Shown here in pieces: positions 22,858 to 34,767 of a DNA stretch of 64,000 bases. Below the pieces are notes generated by a model. It was not told where the DNA came from and made no database searches. It saw only the letters and a program-made list of their open reading frames with translations. Each line of letters starts with the position of its first letter. Positions within the stretch are counted from its first letter, which is position 1. The stretch covers positions 15,376,001 to 15,440,000 of the forward strand of contig CM114275.1 in NCBI GenBank assembly GCA_050084515.1. The letters run 5' to 3'. The translations under genes were made by a program, and so were the position numbers. Source of the stretch: Blasia pusilla (lineage: Eukaryota > Marchantiophyta > Marchantiopsida > Blasiales).

Positions 22858-24240
22858 ATGCACATCAATCTTGGCGGGCATGATAGTGGTAGATGCATAC
22901 TCTCCATGCAAAATCTCCACCAGTTCTCCTCCAACTAAGTCCTCGTTCCCATTCTAAAGAAGAGTCCTCTCCATATCACTATACCTATAGGATCGTTGGA
23001 AGATTGGCGTGTCACTAGACAACTCAATGCGGATCCTTGGACCCTTCAGTGTAACCAAATCATGCATGCTAAATGCAAAACAACTTCTATAACTCATAAG
23101 GAATTGATGTATCCGGCACCGCTCTCCTCTTGTCAACTTAGGGCCCATATATGGCTCCCAAATCTCCATCATGACTACGGTAGGACTCTCCGGCGATCAT
23201 ATCGGTGGTTGCTATGGTGCAACCCCATCTCGAACAACAGAACTCGACTGCTCTTCTACAATCAACTCCAAACTCTCATCTCCTCCATGTGCAATACCCG
23301 GAAATACGCTCAATACTCTGGCTATCATCTCTCAACGTACTTGCAAAACATCCCACGAAGTCCAAGGGTGTCTCTCCCGATCACCCCTCGTGTGTCGATC
23401 TCCTCGGTTCTTGCCCCCAACCACTGCCTCAAATGTCTCGATAGGCATGGGGCTCACCAAATCAACAACTATGATCTATCGCAACATCATCTCACAATGC
23501 TCAGCTACTCCTAAGCTGATGATTCATGTCAAGCACTTTAGCTCCATTGCCTGAATCAAGACGTGACGTTGTGATGCCTTCGATAATGACGATATTACCA
23601 TCACTCCAGTCAGAAATCCCATCGTTCGTTGTCGCTCATCGGCATTGGGCTCCACCAACTGCTCTATCTGGTCATCCCAAACCAAGCCAAGTCTGGCCTC
23701 CTTGTATGCATAGGAAGTGGGGAAACTCATGAAAGTGGGAAAGGTTGCACGTGGCATGCCAATCTTGTTGACCATAGTCAACAGCGATCAATCATCATGC
23801 CTCACTACTTGTGATCAACGACCTAGATCCATAATAGAATCCACCAATAAATGGGAGGGGCGCTCCACTAAGCCCTTTGTAACACCTCATGTGGCACCAA
23901 GTTGGTCCACCATAGACGTGGGCGATGTGCTTGTGAACCTACACTCGCCGCATCTAAAAATACTGTTGGGCCGATCCATGCACATAGTTGATGTGCACTC
24001 GTCACCACACGTGATGTCGAATAGCTGGAGAACGGGATTGATACTTGTACAAGTGTTGCAAGATCCTCATCATCTCCCAAAACAACCAAGAACGAGTGTC
24101 AGCCAACCCGCTATCTCATCCAACACTCAACTGGCCCTAACATGGCCAACCTACAATGACCAAACCGATGGTCCCTACCTCCTCCAAGTTTTGCTCCCCC
24201 AAAAATAAAATTTCTCTTGGTCGGGAACTCTGGTAACCAT
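22858..24240 (-). pseudogene. Ty3/gypsy pol relic with C5 cytosine methyltransferase domain
   Basis: Minus strand, upstream to downstream: C5-methylase motif IV-like GLVIVGWPC (about 24150) with LADTRSWLFWEMMRILQHL; then FLDAASVGSQAHRPRLWW (motif VIII-like, about 23950); then FPTSYAYKEARLGLVWDD, EPNADERQRTMGFLTG and SQRHVLIQAMELKCL (methylase C-terminal motifs IX-X). Next comes the start of reverse transcriptase: FAFSMHDL, RIRIELSSDTPIFQRSYR and EYASTTIMPAKIDVHG, which stops at the L2 LTR. Several CAG-to-TAG and CGA-to-TGA changes show decay. Cytosine methyltransferase capture by retrotransposons has been reported in eukaryotes including charophytes and dinoflagellates (de Mendoza and colleagues, 2018, as I recall). 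Confidence 0.75.
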
Positions 24241-24554
24241 GTACCACAGACGCAGACAACAAGTCAGGGAAACGGAGGCGTAACTACGCCACGTGTCATA
24301 GTGAAACCCGCCTCGCAACCTCATCAAGCTCCACATATAGATATTGTTGCATGCGCACTCTTCCCTGCAAAACAACATCCAATTCAATGATCATCCCTCA
24401 AAAGAGATCCAACACCCAAATATCCTCCCCTAGGATGCGCCACACAATAAGTATTTATTTGCACACAAATAAATACTTATGTTCTTTTGTGCAACACGGA
24501 GAAATCGGAAAAATTGCAAATTTCAGAATTCTTTAGGAAAAATTGGTTTACTTT

Positions 24555-24780
24555 GTTTTGTGCAACCTGTCAGAATCCAATGAGTTGCAAATCCAATTTT
24601 TTGGAAGCTCAAGAGTAATCGGTCAGATTTTTACGTGTTGCATGTTTGCATGTAAAATGCCATCTGCAACTCGTCGGATTTTATTGGGTTGCTCATGAGA
24701 TTTTTGGTAATGTTGGCCAACAACTTGTAGTAGCTTCAACCTTACCCTTCCAACCCGTCGAAATCCGTCAAGTTGCCTTG
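24555..24780. repeat. Isolated palindrome copies
   Basis: Three diverged copies of the 27-bp palindrome begin near 24561, 24666 and 24750. They mark another fragment of the palindrome-bearing family between two pieces of retrotransposon. No coding sequence accompanies them. Confidence 0.7.
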
Positions 24781-25189
24781 GGAAGGAACTCAACATTTTT
24801 TTCTCGAAAACATGCTCATATTCGTGTTTACCCATTTTATTTGCACAGATCGAGTACTCTTAGATGTACTGTTTTGTAAGGCGGGACCACATATTCGAGG
24901 TTTTCCAATCCGAGGATCTTATTGATCCTTCCTCCAATGGATATACATTGAGGAATTTGGGCAACTTGATCCCCTTAATTAATCTTTAGGAAAATTAGAG
25001 ATTTGGTGGGCTTATCGGTGGCAAGTACTAGAGTCGCCTCGGAGAATAGATGAAACATCCTCTCCCTGTAATCAAGGAGGCAATTGTTTGGCATGTGCTA
25101 TGAGGCTTAGGCTCATTACGAGATGCAACTTGGAATTTACAAGTGGCCTCCACTGCAAAAGACAACTGCATCAGAGCCATTGGTGGTGA

Positions 25190-25915
25190 CACCATCATCA
25201 CTCCCTATCATCCCAACAATTGGGCGGGCAAAGTTGACTGTGATTTTGGAAGATCTCTCCGATGAGGAATGAGTGCAGTGGTTTTAGAAGCGTTTTGGAG
25301 TTGGGCACTAGTGGTTTCAAGCAAAGGAACTTTGGGAGATCATCTTGAGATGGATGGACTAGGGGAGAGGGTTGTGAGACAATGAAGAGAGATTTATGTA
25401 AGTATGGTTTGCCTAGGAGGTCACCTAGGAGATTGGGACCTCCTATTGCTGTGGTGGGCGATGGGATACAGATTCAACAAGCAAACATCCTTAGCATCTT
25501 TCTCACCGTACTTTCTGGTCTATGGTCAAGAACCAGATGTACTTACGACCATCGGTCGAGATGCTAGTGAGGTGTTGAACCTTAATGGCCCGGATGTATG
25601 GATACAAGCATGTTCTTAGAGGGCTGAGTTGTTTCGGAGAGTGATGCCTATAGCGTTTGAGAACTTGGTGATTGTGCAACATTAGGATACTTTGAGATAT
25701 GTGACCATTTAGGGAGGTCATTATCGACCAACTTTTTGGCGATTTCATCAAGGAGACTACATCTACTTGCAATAGACGACACCCACGACGTTGGATGTGA
25801 CTACAAGGCACACTATCTTCAAAGTGCATGATGTTTTGTCATTTTATGTTCTCTTATTGGAGGGATGTGATGGTATGGTTTGGAAGGACCATGTGCGTAT
25901 GTCACCTGCATAACA
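25190..25915 (+). pseudogene. Ty3/gypsy integrase C-terminal relic
   Basis: The plus strand reads LLLLWWAMGYRFNKQTSLAS, SPYFLVYGQEPDV, LNGPDVWIQACSQRAELF, then past stops RRVMPIAFENLVIVQH, DTLRYVTI, GGHYRPTFWRFHQGDYIYLQ, TTLDVTTRHTIFKVHDVL and LLLEGCDGMVWKDHV. This is the integrase tail and following chromodomain-like region of plant gypsy elements. It carries at least four in-frame stops. Orientation is opposite to the polymerase relic at 22.9-24.2 kb, so the two are not one simple insertion even though they may be the same family. Confidence 0.7.
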
Positions 25916-26269
25916 TTGAAGATATTGTTGATCCGATCTAAGCAGTAGTTTCTATAAGCTTGCGATGTATGTTGTGTGGTTCCACACGTGGTGCAACCAC
26001 TATGCGAGTCTGTGATGGATGTTTGAGAGGATGGCATATGGTATATTTGACGCCACCTCTCACTAGGGTTCCTTGGAGACGATGGATGTGCCCCAAATAT
26101 ACATAGAGTAGGTAGTTATAGATTTTGACTTGTGTTTGTGACAAGAATGACGAGAAGGCGACTAAGGATAGAGCCACATGAGCATCCAACCTTTTTGCTC
26201 TTAGAGTCCTAGAGATATATGTCATGATAGATAGCTATCTCGAGTTAGAGGGAACTAATCACCAGCTAG

Positions 26270-27035
26270 GAGAGCGAGTGGAGATATTTTGGTACTTATC
26301 GTCTTGATGTTTAGATGCCATGAGTTAGCATGGGATCTTTGTGTTTGTATATATGTTTGGTGACAACGATGTATGTTGTGTAACGATGTGTATGCGCTCG
26401 ATAATTATCATGTCTATTAGGATAGATCGAGAAGATCTAGTAGAGCGCCTTTGATGATACCTTAGGATAGCCTAAAGAAGGTCGAGGATGACCTATTGAG
26501 GCCACATGTTACCTGAGAGAGCAAGTTTTCCCTTCGTTTCGGCTCATTTGGAGTCATATTGAGAAACATACTATTTTGGGCAAATTATTATTTTGAATAT
26601 AGTTGACTTTCTACTTTGGGAAGTGGCCATTGACCTCCTACAACATGTCAAGAGCCAAGGAGATGACATGTAAGCATAGGTTAACGTGGAGAGAGTTTGG
26701 GAGAGGGAAAGGGGAATACTTCAAGGAGAGAAAGCTTGAGAGCTCATTCTCTCTTTGTTGAACCTCTTGGCATGAGGCGATGGAGCTATGGTACTCCTTG
26801 TCTTGTGTGTGTAACCCAGGCCTCTCATTAGAAGAGTGGGTTTGGTTTGACATAAGAGAGAGGTTTTTATGTGCACCATGGAGACATTGTGAGAGTGACT
26901 TGATTAAATTGGAGATATTTTGATACTTATCGTCTTGATGTTTTGGATGCCATGAATTAGCATGGGATCTTGTGTGTTTGTGTGTGTGTTTGGTGATAAT
27001 GATGTATGTTGTGTAGGGATGTGTATGGGCACGAC
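26270..27035 (+). repeat. 125-bp direct repeats flanking an L2 LTR piece
   Basis: 26270-26395 and 26909-27035 share gagatatttt, tacttatcgtcttgatgttt, atgccatga, ttagcatgggatct and gatgtatgttgtgtag. Between them (about 26405-26905) is a plus-oriented L2 LTR piece with the blocks agatctagtagagcg, tttcccttcgtttcggctca and gtcaagagccaaggag. The arrangement suggests insertion or internal recombination of the LTR next to its own internal sequence. Confidence 0.6.
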
Positions 27036-27055
27036 AAAGGGATCCAAGGCCATAT

Positions 27056-27272
27056 CCCAAAGTGGAAAGTCAACTCTACTTATTATGATAACTTACCAAA
27101 AATAATAAGTTGTACTATATAGCTCCAAATAAGCCAAAACGAAGGGGAAACATGCTCTCTCTTGCTAAACAAGGCCTCATCATGTCACCCTTGACCTCAT
27201 AAGGCTATCTTCTAATATCCTCAAAGGCACTCTACTAGAACTCATTAATCCATCTTGAAAGACGTGACAACT
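27056..27272 (-). repeat. Inverted 5' piece of LTR family L2
   Basis: On the minus strand it starts TGTCACGTCTTTCAAGATGG at 27272 and follows the L2 5' end for about 215 bases (gagttctagtagagtgcctt, tttccccttcgttttggc, acttattatttttgg). It points towards the plus-oriented L2 piece at 26.4-26.9 kb, making an inverted pair. Confidence 0.65.
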
Positions 27273-29206
27273 AATTTCAAAGTAAAACGTTGAAACATGG
27301 ATTATTTCACATCATGAAAGCTAACATGAGGGATCAAGGTGAGTGTGAGGATACATGTTGTGACTCTTGTAACCAAATAGGCATCAACACGTAATATGAG
27401 AACTCTAATGGGCTTACACTAGGATGGAATTAAGTGTGTTCAAGTCTCACGAGTGAGACGTGAGCCTTCGTGGCCGTCTTAGATGATGGGGTTATGACCT
27501 AGCAAAGCGGGACCAAATATCAAGCAGGACTTGAGAAGAGCTCAAGTTCCACTAGAGTTGGGCACAAAAGAGACAAGAACCTAGCTTGGAATTTGAGTTA
27601 GCGTTTGGGGATTCTCCATGTTTGAGGTCATAATGCCTAGATCCAAGATGCGTTTGGGATGAATAAGATGATGTTTGAAAGCTTGTGAGAAGCCAATTCC
27701 AATACACTACAAATTTGGACAAAGTGAAAATCTTGAAATTATTTTCGGAATGTCAAAATGATTGTTGAGTGGAGGGCCACAAGGAACGACCCAAGAGGAC
27801 TTCCCTAGAAATAGGGAGGGGGTAGAGATCTCTAGAACTATATATACGAGGGAAGCATCTCCAAAGGTGTTTGGAACTTAAACCCCACCTTGGGAGCCAT
27901 GGGGATGAATCAAGGGCACAAGATGGGTTGAGAGGTTGACATTCAGATTTTGACACCAAGCCAAGTCCAAGTTGACTACTTATGGGCATCAACCTTAGAC
28001 CTTGATCCTTGACTCAGCTATTGAGTCCAAATTAGAGACCTATTTGAGGTCTGTTGGGCAATAGGGACCATTGGGTGTGCTAGCTCCGATTCAGGTTCTT
28101 AGAATATCAAGGAAGTCTGTCCCAAGTTTGAAATGACTTGCTTATTTTGGGAAGTGAGGAGTTAGGTTAATATCTCATTCAATTCTAGAAGGGTTGAGCT
28201 TGACAGATGATCCAAGACCTAGGTTGCATACGGAAAAATCTTGTGTGGGGAGACTTATGTTCGACCCTAGGATGGGCATGTCCGTTCGGGTCCCTACTTG
28301 ACACCCTTAATCCAAGCTTGCACCTATTCCCACGTGGGGGCAACTTGGATACCAGAAAAACTCAAGCAGAGGACACATTCTGTTTTCACGCAACTTTTCC
28401 CAAACTTGAGAGATGCAAGGTTGGTTGACCCAAACCCTAGTTAATGTAGATGTGTTCCACTACAAAGTAGTAAGGAGAGCGTGACCACATTGAACGCAAA
28501 CTTTCGTGATACATAAGATTGATGTTTAAGGGGGTACGTGCATAATTGTATGGGTTGGTCAAAGGATGCCCTAATTACATATAGACTTGATACTATGCAT
28601 ACTAAAATCGTGGCGAATATAATGGTTCAAGATTCAACATACAAATGGGCATCCGAATCCATTTGTGCCGTGGCTGATTGTTGTCCGTAATCAATATGTA
28701 TTATTATTGGAGAGTGCCCTTTCATTTTGCAATATCCTCTCCTCTTGACACTTGACATTTTGGCCAATGGGATCACTCCTCTTGAACTAAGAGGATCCTC
28801 CAATTCTCAAACGATAGGATGGTTCAAAACCAATTTCAACGGCAATTTAAAAAATGAATGATGAGAGGTATTTAAAACTCTATACTAGTTCCCTCTAATC
28901 TAGTAACCCACCATAAGAAGGCCTCTACGGAGACTTTACCGAGTGAAATTCTCGCGACACCCTTTCCCATGGGACCCGGTTCATATTAGGCCCATTTGGA
29001 GGACCGCTTATACGGAGAGCAATAAAATCTGGCGCACAGTGTAAACGACGTCGGAGGTGAAAACCGAAGCATGCCTAGACGCGAGACCTTCAAGAAGGCA
29101 AACGAAAAGATACTAGGCATAGAGAAAGACGAGCTTGAGTGTTCATGAGATAGTGGTCGATGCAAATCTGTTGAAAGCTAGGGTCGTCATCACTGAACTT
29201 GGCATA
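27273..29206. other. Unassigned intergenic DNA before the ATP synthase gene
   Basis: Only short frames occur and none resembles a known protein. The final few hundred bases (about 28890-29206) are the likely promoter and 5' UTR of the gene at 29207. I see no clear TATA box or repeat that can be assigned. Confidence 0.4.
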
Positions 29207-31673
29207 ATGGCTGCCGTGGGCCGAAGTGCAATATCTCATTTTGTCCTGGTAAGCGTTTTCATCTCGTCTGACGGTGAGTGAGAGGGCTAAGTATCGGAGG
29301 GAAGGAGATCCATTCTGCCATGATGCCGGTGTTCTTATCGCTGCGCTGGGAGGATGAGTTTTGATTTACTGGTGGAGTGGTGAATTCGACTTTGAAGGTG
29401 GTTTGATTGAGATTTGCACAAGTTAGGTTTTGAGATTTGAGCTTGGTACTAAGTTCATGGGGGCTGTGGGTTATAACGCAGTTGAGAGGCTTTTTGGGAG
29501 GTGGCGCCTTGCCGACTGCAGCACGGCGTCTCAGTGGGGCAGTCCAGGGAGGTGAGCGGTGCCGCGTCTCTAGATCGCCTGTTGGCGCAATAGGTTCCCT
29601 TCATATTTGTTTGGAATGGTTGTCACGAATTATTTGTGCTCAAGAAGTTTCGGATTTCATTGTATTTTGTTGGGACTTGCCTTGTGCGGCGTCGAGTTTC
29701 GAGCTTAAAGTGATTGAGATCTCCTTTGTGTCTCAGATGATGTCGTGAAACAGGCATTCGTCAGCCAACAGACGAAGTTTCGAGCCTTTTTGCAAGAGCT
29801 CTCTAAAGCTAAGATCATTCTCGATTCGGGGGATCAAAAGGCTGTGAAGGATTATGCTGTCACCATGAAGAACATCCGTAACAAGTATTAAAGCCTTCAA
29901 AAGTTCTCACCCTCTCTCTTCCCCCACCCAGTACTAGATTTTTCCGTAGACCCGTCCAGAAACAGCTTAGAGATGGCGGTTTGCTAATGCAGTAGGAGGT
30001 CTGTTTTGCGTGGTGAAATTTCGCCATCTGTACGATCTTAAACCTCCTTCCCTTCGAATCCTTTTTACCACAAAGTAATCACATCGTAAGAGAGGCAACG
30101 CAGTTCTAGGCCGGCCCTTGTGGCCTCAATGCTAGGAAGTCTTGGACTTGCCACATTGAAGTGCTGTAAGTGGCATGGAGTTTCCACTCAGGTTGTCATG
30201 CAGGAGACGCTTGTTTAACTTTGAAAACTGGGAAGAAACAAAGAGGAATGGTGTAGTTATGAAAGTCTGTGAAGGGTCTCAGTATTTGTAAAAACTCCTG
30301 TTGGTGTGCATATATCTGAGGGTGAGATGTGATGTCTTATCAAGCGCTTATTTTTCTACCTCCATACAGGCTTGCGATCCCCTCATATACAGAGAAGCTG
30401 GCAGACTTACTGGATTCCGCAGGAGATGATGCTACAGATGTTCGTAGTTACTTGGAAACTCAAACCCGACTACGAACAGAGTGAGTTTGATATCTTGATG
30501 TGTTGGATGAGTAGATTCTATAGCCTGATGGTTTGTTTAATTCTATAACAAGACTAAGGTCCCGTTATTTGGCCTCAACTTTCAAACTGTGCAATGGTTT
30601 TGAAGCATATGCATGCCTTATCTTGCCTTTTTTTCCTTCTGCGCAAGCAGTGGAACTATGAGGCTATAATCGCACAAATATCATGACTCTTCTTCCAAGA
30701 CTTTGTGTGTGTTGGTTCCAGGGTGGGTATTCAGGATGACCTGGGAGCAGATAAGTTGACCATTCAGGCACTTGATAAGGTGGAGAAAGCTCTTGGGAAG
30801 CCGCTGCTTCTTGATGACTCCAAAGGCATCACCATGCTTAGCAAAGAAATCGATGACATAAACAAGAAGTAAGTTGTCAAGTTGTTCTACGTATGACTTC
30901 GAGTCACCAATTGACATGTCAGCTGTATTGTAGGCTGTTTGAAGTTTGAATCCAGTTGAGACTCCGGAGTTGACTGGTAGGAAGCTTGTGACTTCATCTC
31001 ACATCTTTCTCTCGATGATTGCAGGCTAGGGTTGGATGAAGCCCTTCTTGAGAAGATGGAGGAAGAAGTAGAGCTTGCAGTTGCCAAAGGTGAACTTGAA
31101 GAACTCACTAAAGAAGCCAGAGAAAAGATTGAGACATACAAGCGCAGGTACTTCGGTTTTTGTTCAGTGAGATCCCCATATGGACATTTCTTTACAAACA
31201 TACCTGATCTGTTAATGTTATTTGTATGGCACGTGGATGATTGGAAAGATTTTGGATCCCATATGAGTATTGTCAGGTCTTAACTGAGATGTAGAAGCAA
31301 ATTGATTTTTTTTTATTGTGCAAATTAGGTGTATCAGATGGTGTGTAACACGATGTTGAGTACTAGAAACTCTCAGATTAATTGTCAAGTAGTGTCTGAT
31401 TATTGTGGTCATTGTTGGGGGTGATTGTTAAAAAAATGATCTCTGCATACTAAGCTGCAGCAGTCGTGCTAGTATTCAATCACACTGAAGATTGTGCTAG
31501 TATTCAATAACACTGAAGATTGATGTAAAGACTTGCCACATGTTCACTTTCGTGAGGGTCAAAATAAGTCAGGTGGGATCTAAGATGATTCACATGGTGT
31601 CTTTTGCTGCAGGGATGAGCTTGACACAATAGCAGTTGAGCCTAAAGAGTTGGACTATCGCCAATATCTGTGA
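29207..31673 (+). CDS. MGP1: Mitochondrial ATP synthase 24 kDa subunit (plant FAd/MGP1 type), seven exons
   Basis: The plant-specific 24 kDa subunit belongs to the peripheral-stalk side of mitochondrial F1Fo-ATP synthase; the Arabidopsis gene is needed for pollen function. Exons: 29207-29248, 29482-29551, 29737-29884, 30370-30480, 30722-30868, 31025-31147 and 31613-31673. All have GT-AG borders, the phases are consistent, and the total is 702 nt (233 residues; the Arabidopsis protein has about 240). Exons 1-2 give an Arg-rich presequence (MAAVGRSAISHFVL, then LPTAARRLSGAV) expected to target mitochondria. The mature part shows QQTKFRAFLQELSKAKIILD, AVKDYAVTMKNIRNK, DVRSYLETQTRLRTEVGI, DLGADKLTIQALDKVEKALG, LEKMEEEVELAVAKGELEEL and the C-terminus VEPKELDYRQYL. 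The start is the only ATG that gives the presequence. No disruption is seen. Confidence 0.93.
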
Positions 31674-33765
31674 GATGAGCTTGGTTTTCTGGCTGAAAAT
31701 TGGCTGGCTCACACGTCTGGGCTCCTTAATAGCAGGATCATATTGATATCAGCACTGTACCCACAAATGATTTGTTCCCACTGGACAAAAGATTTTTTGG
31801 CTCATGAAGCTTAAAGATGTGCGTTGATAGTATTTAGAGCAAACACTCAGAGCTTGTGTTTAGGGTGAATGTGCTAGTCATAACTCAGAATATGTAGTGT
31901 GATCCTCAAATCCTGACAGTCTATGGTTTTGATTGTCTTAAAAAAGGGGAGGTCAGAATGACTTGCTAAATGTATATCTTCAATATGTGTTTATCCTAGC
32001 AAAGAAATAATGAATGTGAGGCCAGAAGATGTAGCTGGTTTGCCACTAGATGTCTACTGAACTCGTTGGCTGAGTAGCACTGCAGATGTTGAAGCTGATA
32101 GGAGTCCCAATTGGGTTGAATGGATGGTTACTGACTCTGTATTCTTGTTGAGTGATGCACCTGCATTTTGTTGAGCCTTGGGTGGTGGTCACATGCGGCT
32201 TGGACAGTCATGCCTGGTACCAGTCTAATTTTGCTCTATTTACTTCTGTGACAATCATGAAATCTGTGCCCTGGATTATGAATGTGCACATTTGTGACTT
32301 GTCCCGAGGACAGTTGCAAGGACCAGGATGTCATTGAGATGCCTGAAAGAAGGGTGTGTTTAGTGCATCTACTTCGGTGTTACCTACACCTGGACTTGGA
32401 ATGACTGCCAAGCGCCTTGAACATGTGTTTGATTTGCTCAGGTGGCATGAGGTTCAGTATTGAACTCCAGCAAGAATTTCTGATGTTCCTAGCAACCCGA
32501 CACTTGTATATCCTAATCACTGAAATGTCATTCCTTCAAGCTTGGTGAGTATACTTCTGTTCAGAGTCTCGAATTTTTTTATTTTTCAATTACTTCAATA
32601 TCTCCAAAGGATGCTATTGAAGTATGTGCTTATGTCCAAATGCACATGTTAGCATCTACTAACTTCACGAAACATTATGGGAGGTGTTTAGGATCCTTTT
32701 GAGTACTTGTGGGCATCTGGAACCCTGGGTACATCCCAGAAATCGGTCATTGTAGGACTCCGGGAAGATGGGAAAGTGGATTCTTCTCGCTTTCTTTTTG
32801 CTTCTTGCTTGGATTAGGACGCTATCGCCAAACAATTTCATCTAAGTGAGTCATTTTAGTATTTGTAAGTATTTCAATGTTCGCAATTCAGAGACTTGTT
32901 ACTTACACATTCTTTACCCGCCTTGCCACGATTCTTCTTTTGCCTTCATGGAGACTTCCCTTTGGTCACTCGAATCTGTTCTAAACCTTCAGGGGAAGAT
33001 TGTTGAGGTGTTGCATCATAGCCTTTATCGGATTCACTATTACTATTGAACCCTTTCTATTATCATTTGATGAGTCCTCCGACATAATTGTTTTTTGTAT
33101 TGCAACACTCCGAGTATTATATACCTTTGGAGTTGATGATCAAACACCCTCGCAAGTTCTTGCTCTCTTTTGAAGAACAGGCTGGTTAAAAGTTGGAAGA
33201 ACTCTCCTTCAAACCAAATTCATAGCCAATCCATCTAATATTAGCAAGATTATAGTCACAAAAGATGAAAATTGAAACCATCATAAAGCAAGTCCAGCAA
33301 AGTGCAAGTTCAAATAATTTCTTACCAAAACTCTTCCCCAAGTTGTTTTGTGCCTCTCATAAAAGCCGCATGCTCCTCACATAGTCGAAGGTATTTACTG
33401 TAAGGACTCTTCTCTACAACGCGGGTCTTGTTATGAGTCTTAGAGTCTTTGCCCACCTCCAATGGCATGATCATTCAAACGTTATTGAAATTGGACCTGA
33501 TGTCAAACTATAAATAAGGTCCGATTGTAAATACTTCTCTAGGATTTTTTTCTCAAAAAAGATATATGGCATCAAGTTGGTAAAGGACCCGAAACAGATA
33601 GATCCAAAATCAAAAAAACATTTAGAAAACTTAATTTTCACAATTCCAAGGCATACTATTATCATTGAAAATTCTCCTCATTTATAACCTTACAAGGTAA
33701 GGTTGTTGCCCTACTTGTATAGAATAACACCATCATTGATGAATTGATTATTCATCTTGACTATC
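31674..33765. other. ATP synthase 3' flank and unassigned DNA
   Basis: This includes the probable 3' UTR of the ATP synthase gene. No further exon, RNA gene or recognised repeat was seen. Small open frames at 32152-32337 and 32846-33049 have no recognisable product. Confidence 0.4.
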
Positions 33766-34573
33766 TTAGCTACTATTTTGTTTCTTCTCATCCTCAGATG
33801 TAGGAGCCTCATACAATCCTTCATCTCCATCCTCTATACTGATGGTAGTGTAGTCCATATTCACTAGTGCTATTTCTGCATCTGATAGTTGTATTGCCCC
33901 AACCAGGGTTAGGTGAGGAACTTCACTCTCTAATTGTGTATGAGCATCAAACCCTCTAGGTTGCAAGCTATCATTTCTTGATAAGTCTACACTCTCCCCC
34001 ACTACCCTTCTTTATCGTGCTTGCTTTTGCATAACAACTTTCCATCCTACCCTATCTTCTACACCTCCATAAAATACTTGCTCTACTTGGCTAGGAAAAA
34101 CAAAAGGATCAGAATTTAAGGGCAAGAATTTTCTAAAGTTGGCTAGTAGGAAACCATTCTCATCATAAAGCATGGTGGGTTCTCGGGAGCCCCATGTAGA
34201 TTGAACCCATTTTCCCCTCATCAAGATAATGGGCTGATCTAACTGGCCATAATCCATAACTAAAATATCAGACAAGAGGCCAACATAAGGCATCTGATGG
34301 TTTTGCAATGGCTTCCTCTGACGGATGAGATTCAAAGATTGATGCAATCCCCGAATCAAAGGTTGTGTAATCACTTCCATCATCTACCCTAAAATGGTTT
34401 CCATAAGCTTTCATCTTTTTGTATGACAAGTAAAACCGAGAAGGTGGGACCGACAGTTTTACAACCATATCATTAATGGCATGGCCGGAAACTATCCATT
34501 CTATAATCTTTGGACGGATCCACTCAGAGAATGTGGAATCCCCATTGCACTCCTCTCTGAACTTTCTGCACAA
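33766..34573 (-). pseudogene. CACTA (En/Spm) transposase remnant with DUF4216-like domain
   Basis: Minus-strand frames overlap. The upstream frame (34573-34268) reads CRKFREECNG, LSVPPSRFYLSYKKMKAYGN and TTFDSGIASIFES, as in the region downstream of the tnp2 transposase core. The next (34383-34012) reads DILVMDYGQLDQPII, FRKFLPLNSDPFVFPSQVEQ and VFYGGVEDRVGWKVVM, matching the DUF4216 pattern (P....QVFYv.d....GW.vv). The frame shifts near 34290. A trailing acidic frame (34002-33766) may be the C-terminus. The catalytic core and the CACTA terminal repeats were not found. Confidence 0.7.
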
Positions 34574-34767
34574 TAACCATCGATGACAAACTTTTAAAAA
34601 CCAACACCCTCCATTAACTACAAAAGGAAGTTATTTCTTGCATGGACAAATAATCTGATTCGATAGAAATAGAAACGCTAAAAGCAAACTAGATAGAAAG
34701 ACTTTACATAACACTAGTACTTACTCCAACCATATTGTGAAACATTGACTATTATGGAGCACATATG

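Noticed and set aside
29437-29748. 103-codon plus-strand frame before the ATP synthase core exons
   Set aside because: Only 29482-29551 fits as an exon by phase and splice borders. The rest of the frame is intronic.
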